From: Burkholderia cepacia
GTDB taxonomy: Bacteria; Pseudomonadota; Gammaproteobacteria; Burkholderiales; Burkholderiaceae
Direction: 5' to 3'
DNA length: 64,000 bases
Assembly: GCF_001039005.1 (NCBI RefSeq)
Contig: NZ_LDWR01000024.1
Location: forward strand, 1-64,000
The first letter of the stretch is position 1. Each line of letters begins with the position of its first letter. Shown piece after piece: positions 53,429 to 62,262 of this stretch. Made by a program: the position numbers and the translations under genes. A model generated the notes under the pieces. That model was given only the letters and a program-made list of their open reading frames with translations, ran no database searches and was not told the DNA's origin.

Positions 53429-54405
53429 CGCGCCTCCGGGAATTCGTCGTGAGTGCGGCCGTCGAGCAACCGGCCGGCGGCCCGCTTGCCGGTTCGATGC
53501 ATGACGGTCACCGGAAAGTCGCCCGCATCGCGGGCGCGCATGAAGTCGCCGCCATTGCGCAGCACGTTGCCGTTTCGATCGAGGCAAACCCCGCCATTCA
53601 CCCAAGTCGATGCCTTGTTGACCCATTGTTGGAATGAGTCGAACTGACGAAACACGGGTTCGCCGGTGCTCATCAGAAAGGCGTCCGTGTGCCATTGGCC
53701 CCATTGCTTAAAATGGAAGGGCACACCGGCATCCGCGCATTGGTCGCGCAGCGCACGCGGCCACTCTGGATGCGTTGGCCGGGCACCAGGCCCGCTTTCG
53801 CCACCGCAGATGATCCAGTCGGGCATCATCTCGGGCGGGATCTTGCCCAGGTCGCCGAGCATTGGCTCGACGCTCCAGAAATGGACACGGCACGGCACTG
53901 CGAGAAGCCTTTCGGCGTCTCGCAACATTTCCGCCCGGTTGACGATCGTCGCGCCGAGCCAGATGCCCGGCCATGGAAACTCGTCCCACGTATTGAGGTC
54001 GCACGACAGCTCGTGGACGATTTCGTTGAGCATTTCACGGGCGTTGCCAATCCTCTTCGTCAGGAGAAGCCAGTCAAGATTCGGCGTCTTGGCGATCAAC
54101 CTGAAGAAGTCGACGCGCCACGCCGGATCGACGGCGTTGTCGAACGGGTCGCAAAGGCTCGGGAAGATCCGCAGGCGCTTCCCCATCTCGCCTGCTTTAC
54201 GATCCCACCGCAGCGGCAACTTCCACGAGTTCGGTGCTGTGCGTCGACGCGGTGCGCCCGGTCCCCAGTTCGTTGGCGTGCCGCCGCCGAAACGCGCGTT
54301 TCGCGCCTCCGCATAGCAGTGGTCGCAACCCGGGCCCACTTTCTGGCACCCTTCCCACGGCGACCACGTGTGGTCGCACCATTCGATCTTCGTGTTCTCG
54401 CTCAT
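53425..54405 (-). CDS. Gp37/Gp68 (DUF5131) family protein
   Basis: A 326-residue protein starting MSENTKIEWCDHTWSPW and carrying the family's Cys cluster CQKVGPGCDHCYAEARNARF (Cys20, Cys27, Cys30). FPSLCDPFDNAVDPAW, LLLTKRIGNAREML, GIWLGATIVNRAEMLR, HFWSVEPMLGD and IICGGESGPGARPTHPEW follow. The family is found in phages and mobile elements. Its three-Cys cluster and barrel-like pattern resemble radical SAM enzymes, but the reaction is not established. It overlaps the MazG-like gene and the 123-residue gene, so it is part of the transfer operon's accessory block. Confidence 0.88.
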   Translation of the reverse strand: MSENTKIEWCDHTWSPWEGCQKVGPGCDHCYAEARNARFGGGTPTNWGPGAPRRRTAPNSWKLPLRWDRKAGEMGKRLRIFPSLCDPFDNAVDPAWRVDFFRLIAKTPNLDWLLLTKRIGNAREMLNEIVHELSCDLNTWDEFPWPGIWLGATIVNRAEMLRDAERLLAVPCRVHFWSVEPMLGDLGKIPPEMMPDWIICGGESGPGARPTHPEWPRALRDQCADAGVPFHFKQWGQWHTDAFLMSTGEPVFRQFDSFQQWVNKASTWVNGGVCLDRNGNVLRNGGDFMRARDAGDFPVTVMHRTGKRAAGRLLDGRTHDEFPEAR

Positions 54406-54773
54406 GGAGTCACCTCGAACAATGCAAGCTGCTTCGTCGTAGTGGCGCGACGCCCGAGGCTCGCTCCGAGCCGTTGGCGGTATGCGATGTGCGGCGGGAC
54501 ATGCCCGGGAAGCAGGCTCAGATGGCCGAAGTTCCTACCCGGGCGAAACGCCGCGACGTGTGCGAGCGCAAACGCAGGCTTGATCCGACACAGCTCGGGT
54601 TGCCAGACGGGCATACTCGCGCGCCAGAAATTCGTCAGGCGCTCGCGTTCGGCCAGTTTGTCGACGGCCGCACGGCTGAGCCGACGCGCGTGGCGAATCG
54701 AATCGATTCGCGCACTGGCATCGAACGTCGACTCGCCCGGTAGCAGCATCAATGCGCTGACGATCGGTTTCAT
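54402..54773 (-). CDS. Hypothetical protein (operon accessory)
   Basis: About 123 residues from ATG 54773 (an upstream in-frame GTG near 54836 is possible). It is basic and mostly helical (STFDASARIDSIRHARRLSRAA, read in one piece; WQPELCRIKPAFALAHVAAF), with no signal or membrane segment. Its stop overlaps the Gp37-like start. No family was recognised. Confidence 0.5.
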   Translation of the reverse strand: MKPIVSALMLLPGESTFDASARIDSIRHARRLSRAAVDKLAERERLTNFWRASMPVWQPELCRIKPAFALAHVAAFRPGRNFGHLSLLPGHVPPHIAYRQRLGASLGRRATTTKQLALFEVTP

Positions 54774-54839
54774 TGCGGCACCATCATGCAAAGAGCGACG
54801 GAGCAGGCAGTGAACGCGAGATTCGTGTTTGCACACATG

Positions 54840-55943
54840 CTAGGCGCCCTCCGAAAAGTCGATGGCGGCGCCAGGCGTCAACCGATCCACTGCGTTGAGA
54901 AGGTCATCCTCCGCTGCCGCCTGAACGTGAGCTGCGACGATCTTCGCGGTCGCGACGGATCGACGCTGACGCCACGCGGCGAGAAGATTGAATCCGATAG
55001 CGGCCGTTGCGATTCGCGGCGAATAGGTCGCACGCTGCAACGCACGGTGGGCATCCCGCCATACACACGCTGCAGCCATTACGTCTGAGACCGCTCGATC
55101 GCGATCGCCAGCAGATGCGTCGTTCACCATGCGTTCGGCGGTCAGCGCTTCTACAGTCGGAGGAGTCGCATCTGAGACCAGCGCATCGATGTCGTCGAAA
55201 AGCTGAAGAACGTGCCTAGGCGGATCGAAATCCCACTCCACCTGTGACAGCACCTCGCGAGCTTGACGCAGAAGGGCTACCATCGTTGACGCCGGGGGCT
55301 CCGACATAGCGACGGTCGCTGCAGGTAGCGGGGCAAGTGCAGCATCGATCGGCTCGGGCGCCGGGGGCAGGCGGAGGACACCGTCGACGGGGCGAGTCGG
55401 CTTGTCGCATTTCGGGGTTGACCACGGCCCGCCCGAGAAATAGTGCTTGTTAAAGGCCTCGTAGAGCGCAGCGTGGTCGCCGCCAAGGCGCGTCGCAATC
55501 GCGCTCAAGCGCTTGTTGTCGTCGACGCCATTCCGGTAAACGCGGCTATCGTCCGAGAAGGTGAAGTACCAGTCGTGTCGATCGAGGTCGTCAAAATACT
55601 GCTCGATGGTCGGAATGGACCCGTCATCGTGCATGGCGTCAGAGGGCTGACCGCCGTCGGCATCCCAATCTTCGCGGGGTCCCAGGGAAATGACCGATCC
55701 ACATTCCGGCGCGTCCCCATCAACGACGACAAAGAACCCTTCGCCAGACTCTTGGTCATAGCGGACGAGGTGGGCGTCCGGAATGCGATCCTCGAGAAGC
55801 CAAGCCAGCTCGTCTTCGGACGGGGCACTCCCAGCAGTTACACGGAACGTCGCACCGTCGCTGCCGGAACCCGCAAACAGATGGCTCGGCAGATGCGGAG
55901 CCTGTGCCGCATCGGTGCCCGTGATCGTGATTTGGATGGTCAT
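54840..55943 (-). CDS. Hypothetical plasmid protein (operon accessory)
   Basis: A 367-residue soluble protein. The first ~130 residues are beta-rich and acidic (TIQITITGTDAAQAPHLP, SGEGFFVVVDGDAPE); the middle (YFDDLDRHDWYFTFSDDSRVY) could bind a partner; the C-terminal ~150 residues are helical (WRDAHRALQRATYSPRIATA). It overlaps the membrane-protein gene (ATGA). The function is unknown. Confidence 0.55.
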   Translation of the reverse strand: MTIQITITGTDAAQAPHLPSHLFAGSGSDGATFRVTAGSAPSEDELAWLLEDRIPDAHLVRYDQESGEGFFVVVDGDAPECGSVISLGPREDWDADGGQPSDAMHDDGSIPTIEQYFDDLDRHDWYFTFSDDSRVYRNGVDDNKRLSAIATRLGGDHAALYEAFNKHYFSGGPWSTPKCDKPTRPVDGVLRLPPAPEPIDAALAPLPAATVAMSEPPASTMVALLRQAREVLSQVEWDFDPPRHVLQLFDDIDALVSDATPPTVEALTAERMVNDASAGDRDRAVSDVMAAACVWRDAHRALQRATYSPRIATAAIGFNLLAAWRQRRSVATAKIVAAHVQAAAEDDLLNAVDRLTPGAAIDFSEGA

Positions 55944-56443
55944 TGCGCCGCTCCATGGCGGTTGGCTTCGGTGGCTTCGGCCACCTTGGCTTTCCGCTCA
56001 AGCAGGTACCACCCGAAGGGCGTCGGCTGCCACGTCGACCAGCTGACCGCCAAGGTAAGGATCACGACGGCCAGGTAGAGCACGCGCTCCACCGGCACGG
56101 CTCGCTGTGCGAGCTCAGCGACTGCGACGTCCGCGTTCTTGTAGTGCGTGCAGATATGCGGAACATGCTTTGCCTGCGCCGAACTCGTGAAGTCATCGTC
56201 GCAGGTTTGCAAGGTGATCGCCGCAGGGTCAGTTCCGCTACCTGCAGCCATCTCGAGGACAGTCTGTGTCGTCGCCGTCAGGGACCCCGTATTGAGCACG
56301 AGGATCAGTGCCAGCGGCATTGCACATGGCACGATGACTGCGACGTAAACCAGGCGGCATAAATAGGTCGGGACACTCGACAGAAGGGGAGTGAGCCAAC
56401 TCGGCCATGCTCTGGTGGCGGTCGATTTGGATTCGTTCAGCAT
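55940..56443 (-). CDS. Hypothetical membrane protein (operon accessory)
   Basis: About 167 residues from ATG 56443, which has a CGGAGG ribosome site. Two membrane segments (VYVAVIVPCAMPLALILVL and RVLYLAVVILTLAVSW) flank a periplasmic loop holding two Cys (TCDDDF … HICTHY). It sits between the periplasmic 130-residue protein and the 367-residue protein genes and overlaps the latter. No family was recognised. Confidence 0.55.
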   Translation of the reverse strand: MLNESKSTATRAWPSWLTPLLSSVPTYLCRLVYVAVIVPCAMPLALILVLNTGSLTATTQTVLEMAAGSGTDPAAITLQTCDDDFTSSAQAKHVPHICTHYKNADVAVAELAQRAVPVERVLYLAVVILTLAVSWSTWQPTPFGWYLLERKAKVAEATEANRHGAAQ

Positions 56444-56472
56444 GATGATTCCTCCGTATTGGTCAGAAAAAC

Positions 56473-56865
56473 TCACGGTGCATCGTGCTTCTCAGGCACT
56501 GCTGCGCCCGACGTCAGGCCGATCGGCGGGACGCGGTCGCGGCAGTAATTCATCTTCACGTCCAAGCGCCCGCTGGTTTCACCTACCGCGGTCTGCACAC
56601 CGCGGATGTCGAACAGGACATCCAGGCGTCTGCATCCAGGGCGGGGGAGATCGCCAATCGGCCGCGCGGTGACGTACACCGGGCCGTTGGCATGCAGCTT
56701 GGTGATCAGGGAGTTGGCAACGGGCCCACGCAGCGCACCGAACGCCGATCCGTGATCGATCGCGTCCACGAGTACCGCGCTGAAGTCGTCGTAGCTGCCG
56801 GCGTAGGCCATGTGGGCGCAAACGGACAGCGCCGCGGCGCACGTGACGGAGACAATGCGTTTCAT
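56473..56865 (-). CDS. Hypothetical periplasmic protein (operon accessory)
   Basis: A 130-residue protein with a signal peptide (MKRIVSVTCAAALSVCAHMAYA), then a small domain (YDDFSAVLVDAIDHGSAFGAL, GPVYVTARPIGDLPRPGCRRL) and two further Cys. Its ATG overlaps the end of the TraN C-terminal gene. It may be a periplasmic helper of the transfer channel; no family was recognised. Confidence 0.5.
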   Translation of the reverse strand: MKRIVSVTCAAALSVCAHMAYAGSYDDFSAVLVDAIDHGSAFGALRGPVANSLITKLHANGPVYVTARPIGDLPRPGCRRLDVLFDIRGVQTAVGETSGRLDVKMNYCRDRVPPIGLTSGAAVPEKHDAP

Positions 56866-58145
56866 TGGGACGACCCCTTGCCGTTGGCGCCGATCGCTTG
56901 CTGGACCCGCTTCAAAATCGCGTCCTGGTCGACGGCCTTGGACTGAATGGAATTGACGAACTCGGTAAAGTCGATCTTCGAAAAATCGATCTGCTGAAGC
57001 TGATCGGCCGTGAGGCCGGCGCAACCCGCGAACGGGATTCCGAGCTGGGCCTTGCCCTGCTGGTTGACGAGCTTCGCGATCAGCGAGTTGAAGCAGCAGT
57101 AGCTCTTCTTTTCTTCGACACACACGCCGAGCACGCGCTTGGAACAGCCTTGGTTGTACTGAACGCAGAGGTTCTGGCCACGCTTGAGACTGAGCACCTG
57201 CTCATCGGACGAACATGCCAGCCACATCTGGATCAACTGCGCGGCGATCTCAGCGGCAAAGACGTACGGATTGAAATCGACAAACTGAACGCCATTGGAA
57301 AGCGAGAACGAGAACTGAAAGCCGAAGGCGCCAAAGTTTCCGGAGGACGCCAGAGCCCTGTCGGCCCACGCGCCCATCTGCAGCAGACCCGAGTTGACGA
57401 TCGTGCTATCGACCGTTTCGTAAAGCTGGTCGAAGACATATCTCGACCCCAACGCGATACCCTGCTTTGCCGCCGTGCCGGCAACCGATAGTCCGGCGCT
57501 GACCGCAGCGCCGCCGATCGCATTGTTCGAGTACGCTGCGCCACCAGCGTTGCTGGTGCAGCAGCTCTTGATCTCGAGCCCGCCCAGCACCTTAATCGTG
57601 CAGCTGCTGTCGTAGCCCTTGAAAATGTTCACGGTCCCACCACCGACACCGTAGGCGCCCGCTTCACGCCCGGTTTCGAGTCCAGTAACGACCTTGCCGA
57701 GTGCGCCGTCCGCACCGCTGCTCGTTGAGAAGCATCCGGCGCCCGGCGCGCACATCGTGTTGGTGCATTGGGTGACTGTGGTCGTGTGCGCGGCGGTATC
57801 GAGGCACTGGTAGGTGTATTGCATCGTGTCGCAAGTGCCTGGCGACGCATCGTTGTACGACACGCACTGCTGCCCGACCAGGCCGCAACCTTGCTGCTGC
57901 AGAGGGGTGCAGTCATTGACCGCGGAAGCGGCCTGGCATTCGTAGGTATCTTGGTAGTTCCAGCAATCCTGGTAGAGCGGAATGCCGTTGATGACGCGAG
58001 TACCTGCCGGCTCGACACAGGTCGATCCGGTCCGCTGGCAGGTGGGCGCCGCATGCGCTACAGGCGCGGCGAGCAACGTGGCCGTCACCGCCATTCCGAC
58101 GAAGTCGACTGCGCGCCCGACGAACGTGTGGATACGATTCGTCAT
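56862..58145 (-). CDS. traN: TraN C-terminal part (mating-pair stabilisation), separate gene
   Basis: A 427-residue, Cys-rich exported protein with its own signal peptide (…AVTATLLAAPVAHA). The C-terminal ~120 residues are the diagnostic TraN end: CVEEKKSYCCFNSLIAKLVNQQG (read in two parts), AQLGIPFAGCAGLTADQLQ and IDFSKIDFTEFVNSI. The Cys-rich N-part resembles the middle of TraN. TraN sits in the recipient-contacting outer membrane of F-like systems. Here the protein is split: the N-terminal half is encoded by the previous gene (58142-59431), overlapping by ATGA. Confidence 0.85.
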   Translation of the reverse strand: MTNRIHTFVGRAVDFVGMAVTATLLAAPVAHAAPTCQRTGSTCVEPAGTRVINGIPLYQDCWNYQDTYECQAASAVNDCTPLQQQGCGLVGQQCVSYNDASPGTCDTMQYTYQCLDTAAHTTTVTQCTNTMCAPGAGCFSTSSGADGALGKVVTGLETGREAGAYGVGGGTVNIFKGYDSSCTIKVLGGLEIKSCCTSNAGGAAYSNNAIGGAAVSAGLSVAGTAAKQGIALGSRYVFDQLYETVDSTIVNSGLLQMGAWADRALASSGNFGAFGFQFSFSLSNGVQFVDFNPYVFAAEIAAQLIQMWLACSSDEQVLSLKRGQNLCVQYNQGCSKRVLGVCVEEKKSYCCFNSLIAKLVNQQGKAQLGIPFAGCAGLTADQLQQIDFSKIDFTEFVNSIQSKAVDQDAILKRVQQAIGANGKGSSQ

Positions 58146-59431
58146 TGCGCGGCCCGCTGTTCAAAGGAGCTGCACTGGTCGATCCAGTTCGGCGTACAAA
58201 CTGCCGTGCAAATCTGGTTCATCGTCAGTTGGACGCGGGTCTGCCCCCCGCCATCGAAGCCATACCCGCCGATTGCCGCTTGAATCTCGACGGTATTGAC
58301 ACCCTCATGCAGATATGGACGGATGTCGGTGTTGGGGGAGATGGTCGACGGGTTACCTTCGTATTCGTTACCAAACCGGAAGAACGGCCGGTACTCGGTC
58401 AGGCCTCCGTCAGCCATGAACGCCGTCCTGTCGGAGCACACGCTACGAACGCCGTTGTAGAGCGTTCCATTGTTGAATAAGGCACCTTTGACCGGTGCGG
58501 CCAGATTGCCGGTCGACGGCTGACCAGGATCATTGGGATCGGTCGCGGGCAAGAGTGCCTTCCCACACTGCAGCACACGGCCGCCATCCGGCGCGTCGGT
58601 ATAAACGGTGACACCATTGACGTCCACGCTTCGCAACGTGTTGCCCGCCGTGATCTGGCTGATGACCGCGGTGCCAACCTGCCCGAGGTTCTGCACGCTG
58701 AAGCTCATCGAGCCGTACACGGTGAATCCGGTGTAGCCCGAGTTGTCGTGATAGCCGGTGTCGGCGCCGAAGTTCCAGAGCGCCGAGTTCGACGCCAGGC
58801 GCGAGGCGAAGCCACCGCTGAAGCTGTTCTCGACGACACCGCCGGCCGCACAGCCCTGGTAGGGTTCCGTGCAGACCGGATCGTTGATGCGGTTGCAGGT
58901 ATAGGTCTGCGTACCGATTGCCTGCTCGCAGGTTTCCTTGCGGTAGGTCGCCGGCACTGTTGACGTCACGTTGTGGCAATCCTGCGAGCTCGTCGTCGTG
59001 CCGGGATTGTTGATCGTGCCCTTGCTGCCCGTGACGATCGGATCGCTCGCGGTGATCGGCATACGATTCTGGGGCTTCTTGGCCAGGTAGTTGACGGCGT
59101 CGCACTCTTGCCGCCAGTAGGCGCTTGGGTTGGCTGGCTGAGTCGAGCAGTCTGCTTCCTTCCCTGTGCCAGCCGGCCCGAGACTGCCTTGACCGCCGCC
59201 ATACAGGGGCGTGAGCTGGCCGTCCTGGTTCGTGTAGTTCGGCACATTCGAGCCACCGCCGCCGATACTCCCGTGGGCGGTGTTCATCCCCGATCGGCCG
59301 AACGACTGGCCATCGGCAAACGCGGACGCGGTAGAAGGGCTGTCCGCCACCGCGCGCACACCGATCGCAGCGAGGACCGTTGCAATAGCGAGGGGGGTGA
59401 ATCGGCGCAGGGTCGACGTCATCGTGTTCAC
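58142..59431 (-). CDS. traN: TraN N-terminal part (mating-pair stabilisation), separate gene
   Basis: A 429-residue exported Cys-rich protein: signal (LAIATVLAAIGVRAVA), FADGQSFGRSG, then the TraN start block ADCSTQPANPSAYWRQECDAVNYLAKKP (read in two parts), QDCHNVTSTVPATYRKETCEQA and several paired Cys, to CTAVCTPNWIDQCSSFEQ. In F, one ~600-residue TraN covers both halves; here they are two overlapping genes that may form a disulfide-rich complex. Confidence 0.85.
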   Translation of the reverse strand: MNTMTSTLRRFTPLAIATVLAAIGVRAVADSPSTASAFADGQSFGRSGMNTAHGSIGGGGSNVPNYTNQDGQLTPLYGGGQGSLGPAGTGKEADCSTQPANPSAYWRQECDAVNYLAKKPQNRMPITASDPIVTGSKGTINNPGTTTSSQDCHNVTSTVPATYRKETCEQAIGTQTYTCNRINDPVCTEPYQGCAAGGVVENSFSGGFASRLASNSALWNFGADTGYHDNSGYTGFTVYGSMSFSVQNLGQVGTAVISQITAGNTLRSVDVNGVTVYTDAPDGGRVLQCGKALLPATDPNDPGQPSTGNLAAPVKGALFNNGTLYNGVRSVCSDRTAFMADGGLTEYRPFFRFGNEYEGNPSTISPNTDIRPYLHEGVNTVEIQAAIGGYGFDGGGQTRVQLTMNQICTAVCTPNWIDQCSSFEQRAAQ

Positions 59432-60216
59432 TCCGCATCCCCCAGCGATCGCAGGTACCGTCCAGCGATACCCGCATAGGCCGGGCTGTGATCAACGACC
59501 TGACGAAGGGCGTAGGCGGGCGTCACATCGCCGGCTATCGACACGTAGGAGGCCGGGAGGGCGCAGCCGCTGCTGTCGACCTGACTGTTTGCATCGCCGC
59601 CCCGTGTGACGACGTACGCCGGCACGCGGGCGACGCGATACTGCGTGAACGCCTTCGGATTCACGACGATGCCACCCGAGGCGATGCCGAGCCGCTGCAT
59701 CTCGGCGGCGGTCGCCTTGAGAGAGTCGTCCTTGAAGCCCCGAAACACCACGGTCCCGCCAGCCTGGTTCATGGTCTTTACCAGGCGCACCAGCGACGCT
59801 GCAGGCATGGAGAAGCTGGCGAACGCAACGAACGAGTCCGTGACCCGCCGCTGCGTCCGGCTCTCGTACCGCTTCGCGACCGCGAGCGGATCCGCACCGG
59901 CCGCGGCTGGCGCCGGCGTCGGAAGGTTCGGGAACGCATTGCCGTCGTGGGCTGCTTTCGCGGATGCCTGATCCATCTGCCGAGCACGATCGCCTTGGAT
60001 CCGGCGCATCTCCGCGTCGATCGCGCCGGAAGCTGGCATTGCGCCGCGATACCGTTGGGCGCCGCTGGCCGCAGCGTCGAAGGTGGCACGGCGCGTGCTG
60101 TTGATCTGCTGCTGCTCATGTGCGAGCGCGTCGTTCGACACGGTTTGCGCCGACACCGGAATAGCTGCAAGGCCGATCGAGCTGACAGCCGCGAAGCAGG
60201 AAATGATCCGATTCAT
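59428..60216 (-). CDS. trbC: Type-F pilus assembly protein TrbC
   Basis: A 262-residue periplasmic protein: signal (…IGLAAIPVSAQ), a helical/basic N-part, then the TrbC domain ITDSFVAFASFSMPAASLVR-type block (here RVTDSFVAFASFSMPA), LVKTMNQAGGTVVFRGFKD, GIVVNPKAFTQYRVARVPA and ASYVSIAGDVTPAYALRQV. It has a thioredoxin-like fold and fuses functionally with TraW. ATGA overlap with traU. Confidence 0.9.
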   Translation of the reverse strand: MNRIISCFAAVSSIGLAAIPVSAQTVSNDALAHEQQQINSTRRATFDAAASGAQRYRGAMPASGAIDAEMRRIQGDRARQMDQASAKAAHDGNAFPNLPTPAPAAAGADPLAVAKRYESRTQRRVTDSFVAFASFSMPAASLVRLVKTMNQAGGTVVFRGFKDDSLKATAAEMQRLGIASGGIVVNPKAFTQYRVARVPAYVVTRGGDANSQVDSSGCALPASYVSIAGDVTPAYALRQVVDHSPAYAGIAGRYLRSLGDAE

Positions 60217-61244
60217 TGCGGGAGATCTCCCAGGTTGGCGCCCATGCAGCAGTTGCGCTTGCGGAAGATCTCGTAGGCGAAGTCCTCACCGGTGTACGGG
60301 ATCATTTTTCCGGCGCCCCAGAGGGCAGATGTGCGGCCATACGGCTGGCAGCACTGGCCGTTGATCTGGTCGGTTTGCGCGACCGGGTAGAGCATCGTGT
60401 ACTTGTATTGGGTCTTGTCCATCACGGGCTGCAGGTAGTAGCCGCACATGGCGCCGTCACCTGTCGTGCCCCACATCAAGCCCTCGCGATGAAGCTTTGC
60501 GGTCATGCGCTCGACCAGCAGCGATGACGCCTGGATGGCCGACACATGGGCCTGAACGTGGCCGTTGAACGGGTAGATCGACCCATTGCAGCCTGCGCAC
60601 CAGAACAGGAGGTTGCTGCCGAATCCGAGGCTCGAGAGCACGCAGTCGCCGGCGCAAGCAGCCTGGGCGATCGGGCTGCCGAACAGATAGGTTTCCGGCT
60701 CGAGGAGCATGGTGAGATCGTCGTCGCTCCATGTCGGGTCGACTTCGGTCATGTACGCGACGTCGAAACTGCCGGTCTCCATGCATGGATCGTCGAGCAG
60801 GATCTCGGTGTAGTACATGACCGGGTCCGTGTACCAGTGGACCTGATAGAAGCTCTGTTTGGTGTCGTCCTTCTGCTCGCGCACTTCGCCCTCCGGCGCA
60901 TGGATGCCGGGATTCAGCGAGATCCCCCCAAGGGACACGAAGCAATAGGGCGAGCGCGTGACGTCGACGCGACGGATCGGCTCCCAGAAGCTGAACTTCA
61001 CGCCGAACGTGCCGTTGCAGAAGCAGAGGAAGCCGCCCGGGTTCGAGGTGTCGTCCTGGCCCATGTTCATGAAGGTCACGCTTCCGATCGCCATCGGAAA
61101 CGCGCATTCCCAACATATATCGGTGATCGGATTGGCGAATCGGCCGACACACTGGCCAGCATCGGCCGGCGCCGAGAAAGAGATGCAGGCGACCAGCAGT
61201 GCGAGCGAGACGAGCCAACGTCGAAACAGAAGGCGCGTGCTCAT
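60213..61244 (-). CDS. traU: Type-F conjugation protein TraU
   Basis: A 343-residue periplasmic protein: signal peptide to about ADA (residue 29), then CVGRFANPITDICWECAFPM, LCFCNGTFGVKFSFWEPIR, RSPYCFVSLGG, MTEVDPTWSDDDLTML and RNCCMGAN: the Cys-rich pattern of TraU, required for DNA transfer. The ATG overlaps the stop of the 332-residue gene. Confidence 0.93.
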   Translation of the reverse strand: MSTRLLFRRWLVSLALLVACISFSAPADAGQCVGRFANPITDICWECAFPMAIGSVTFMNMGQDDTSNPGGFLCFCNGTFGVKFSFWEPIRRVDVTRSPYCFVSLGGISLNPGIHAPEGEVREQKDDTKQSFYQVHWYTDPVMYYTEILLDDPCMETGSFDVAYMTEVDPTWSDDDLTMLLEPETYLFGSPIAQAACAGDCVLSSLGFGSNLLFWCAGCNGSIYPFNGHVQAHVSAIQASSLLVERMTAKLHREGLMWGTTGDGAMCGYYLQPVMDKTQYKYTMLYPVAQTDQINGQCCQPYGRTSALWGAGKMIPYTGEDFAYEIFRKRNCCMGANLGDLPQ

Positions 61245-62239
61245 GACAGCAGCTCCTGAAGCGCCGGATACACGTCAAATGCGAGGTCGAGCAGGTGTGC
61301 GCTGAGGTGATGGCCAATGCGGTAGGCAATGGGCAGGAGGACCACAGCAGCCATGAGTGCTGCCAGGACAACGCAAACATAAAACGATATGCGAACGCCT
61401 TCCGACACGGCATCGACGACGACTTTGAGCGCTGCGACAATCATCGGAGTTCGCGGGGGCTCAGCGGCGGCCGCCACATGAGTCGGTTCATCAAGCTGAA
61501 CCACGTTGTCCGGGGCGATGCCAATGCCGAGCGACACCTTTACACCATCCTGAATGCGCCAAATCAGGTCTTGTGCGTCGGTCTCGCTCAGGTTCTCTGC
61601 AACGACACTCGCCGTGTTGCCGGATCCGTGGATGTCTCCCGCGATCACCCGATATGCGAGCTGGGCCTCAAGGCCGGCCGGTCGACGCTCTGCCTGGACA
61701 GAAAGGTGCTTGACCTCATTGCCCCACGAGGCCGCCTTCCAGTTGAAGGTCGCAAACTGTTGAACGCCCGAAACGATGACCTGGTCACCGACGACATCGA
61801 CCGTCAACAAGACCGACGCATGTGCCGGGGAAATAGCACCGCTAAACGACCCCGACACCTCGGTAGCTGCCGAGCTATCGATTGTTGGAATGTCGCCGGC
61901 CGCAGTGACATGTCGTCGTTGCTCTTCTGCCAGGAGGGCAGCGGTCGACGGACCCATGTGCATGTAGACTCGCTCATACTCGAGCGCGTCTACGATTTCT
62001 TTGGCGAGCAGATATCCGATCGCTTCGCTCTCGACGGCTTCTACCGCGCGCCCAAGCACCTGCATTGCGACATCTGGAGCGGGGGCACGATACCAGCGCT
62101 TTGCAAACCGAAAGTCGAGACGCAGTGCCTCGGTCTTGAATGCCCCCAAGATGGCTTTGCCATTGGAGTGCGGAAGGTTCGCGATAACCGCTGCGGTGAT
62201 CGCGTCGTCGGTGATATCCACGGTCATGAGTTCGGCCAT
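61241..62239 (-). CDS. Hypothetical protein between traW and traU
   Basis: About 332 residues from ATG 62239 (GGAG ribosome site). The cytoplasmic N-part is helical (AIEVSEAIGYLLAKEIVDA-like region, LLAEEQRRHVTAAGD), a middle beta-rich domain follows (SVLLTVDVVGDQVIVSGVQQ, LAYRVIAGDIHGSGNTAS), and the C-terminal ~75 residues contain one or two membrane segments (ISFYVCVVLAALMAAVVLLPIA). It is not part of the F core set. Its place inside the core operon suggests a system-specific role. Confidence 0.6.
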   Translation of the reverse strand: MAELMTVDITDDAITAAVIANLPHSNGKAILGAFKTEALRLDFRFAKRWYRAPAPDVAMQVLGRAVEAVESEAIGYLLAKEIVDALEYERVYMHMGPSTAALLAEEQRRHVTAAGDIPTIDSSAATEVSGSFSGAISPAHASVLLTVDVVGDQVIVSGVQQFATFNWKAASWGNEVKHLSVQAERRPAGLEAQLAYRVIAGDIHGSGNTASVVAENLSETDAQDLIWRIQDGVKVSLGIGIAPDNVVQLDEPTHVAAAAEPPRTPMIVAALKVVVDAVSEGVRISFYVCVVLAALMAAVVLLPIAYRIGHHLSAHLLDLAFDVYPALQELLS

Positions 62240-62262
62240 TACAGAATCTCCGTAGGTTTGGG

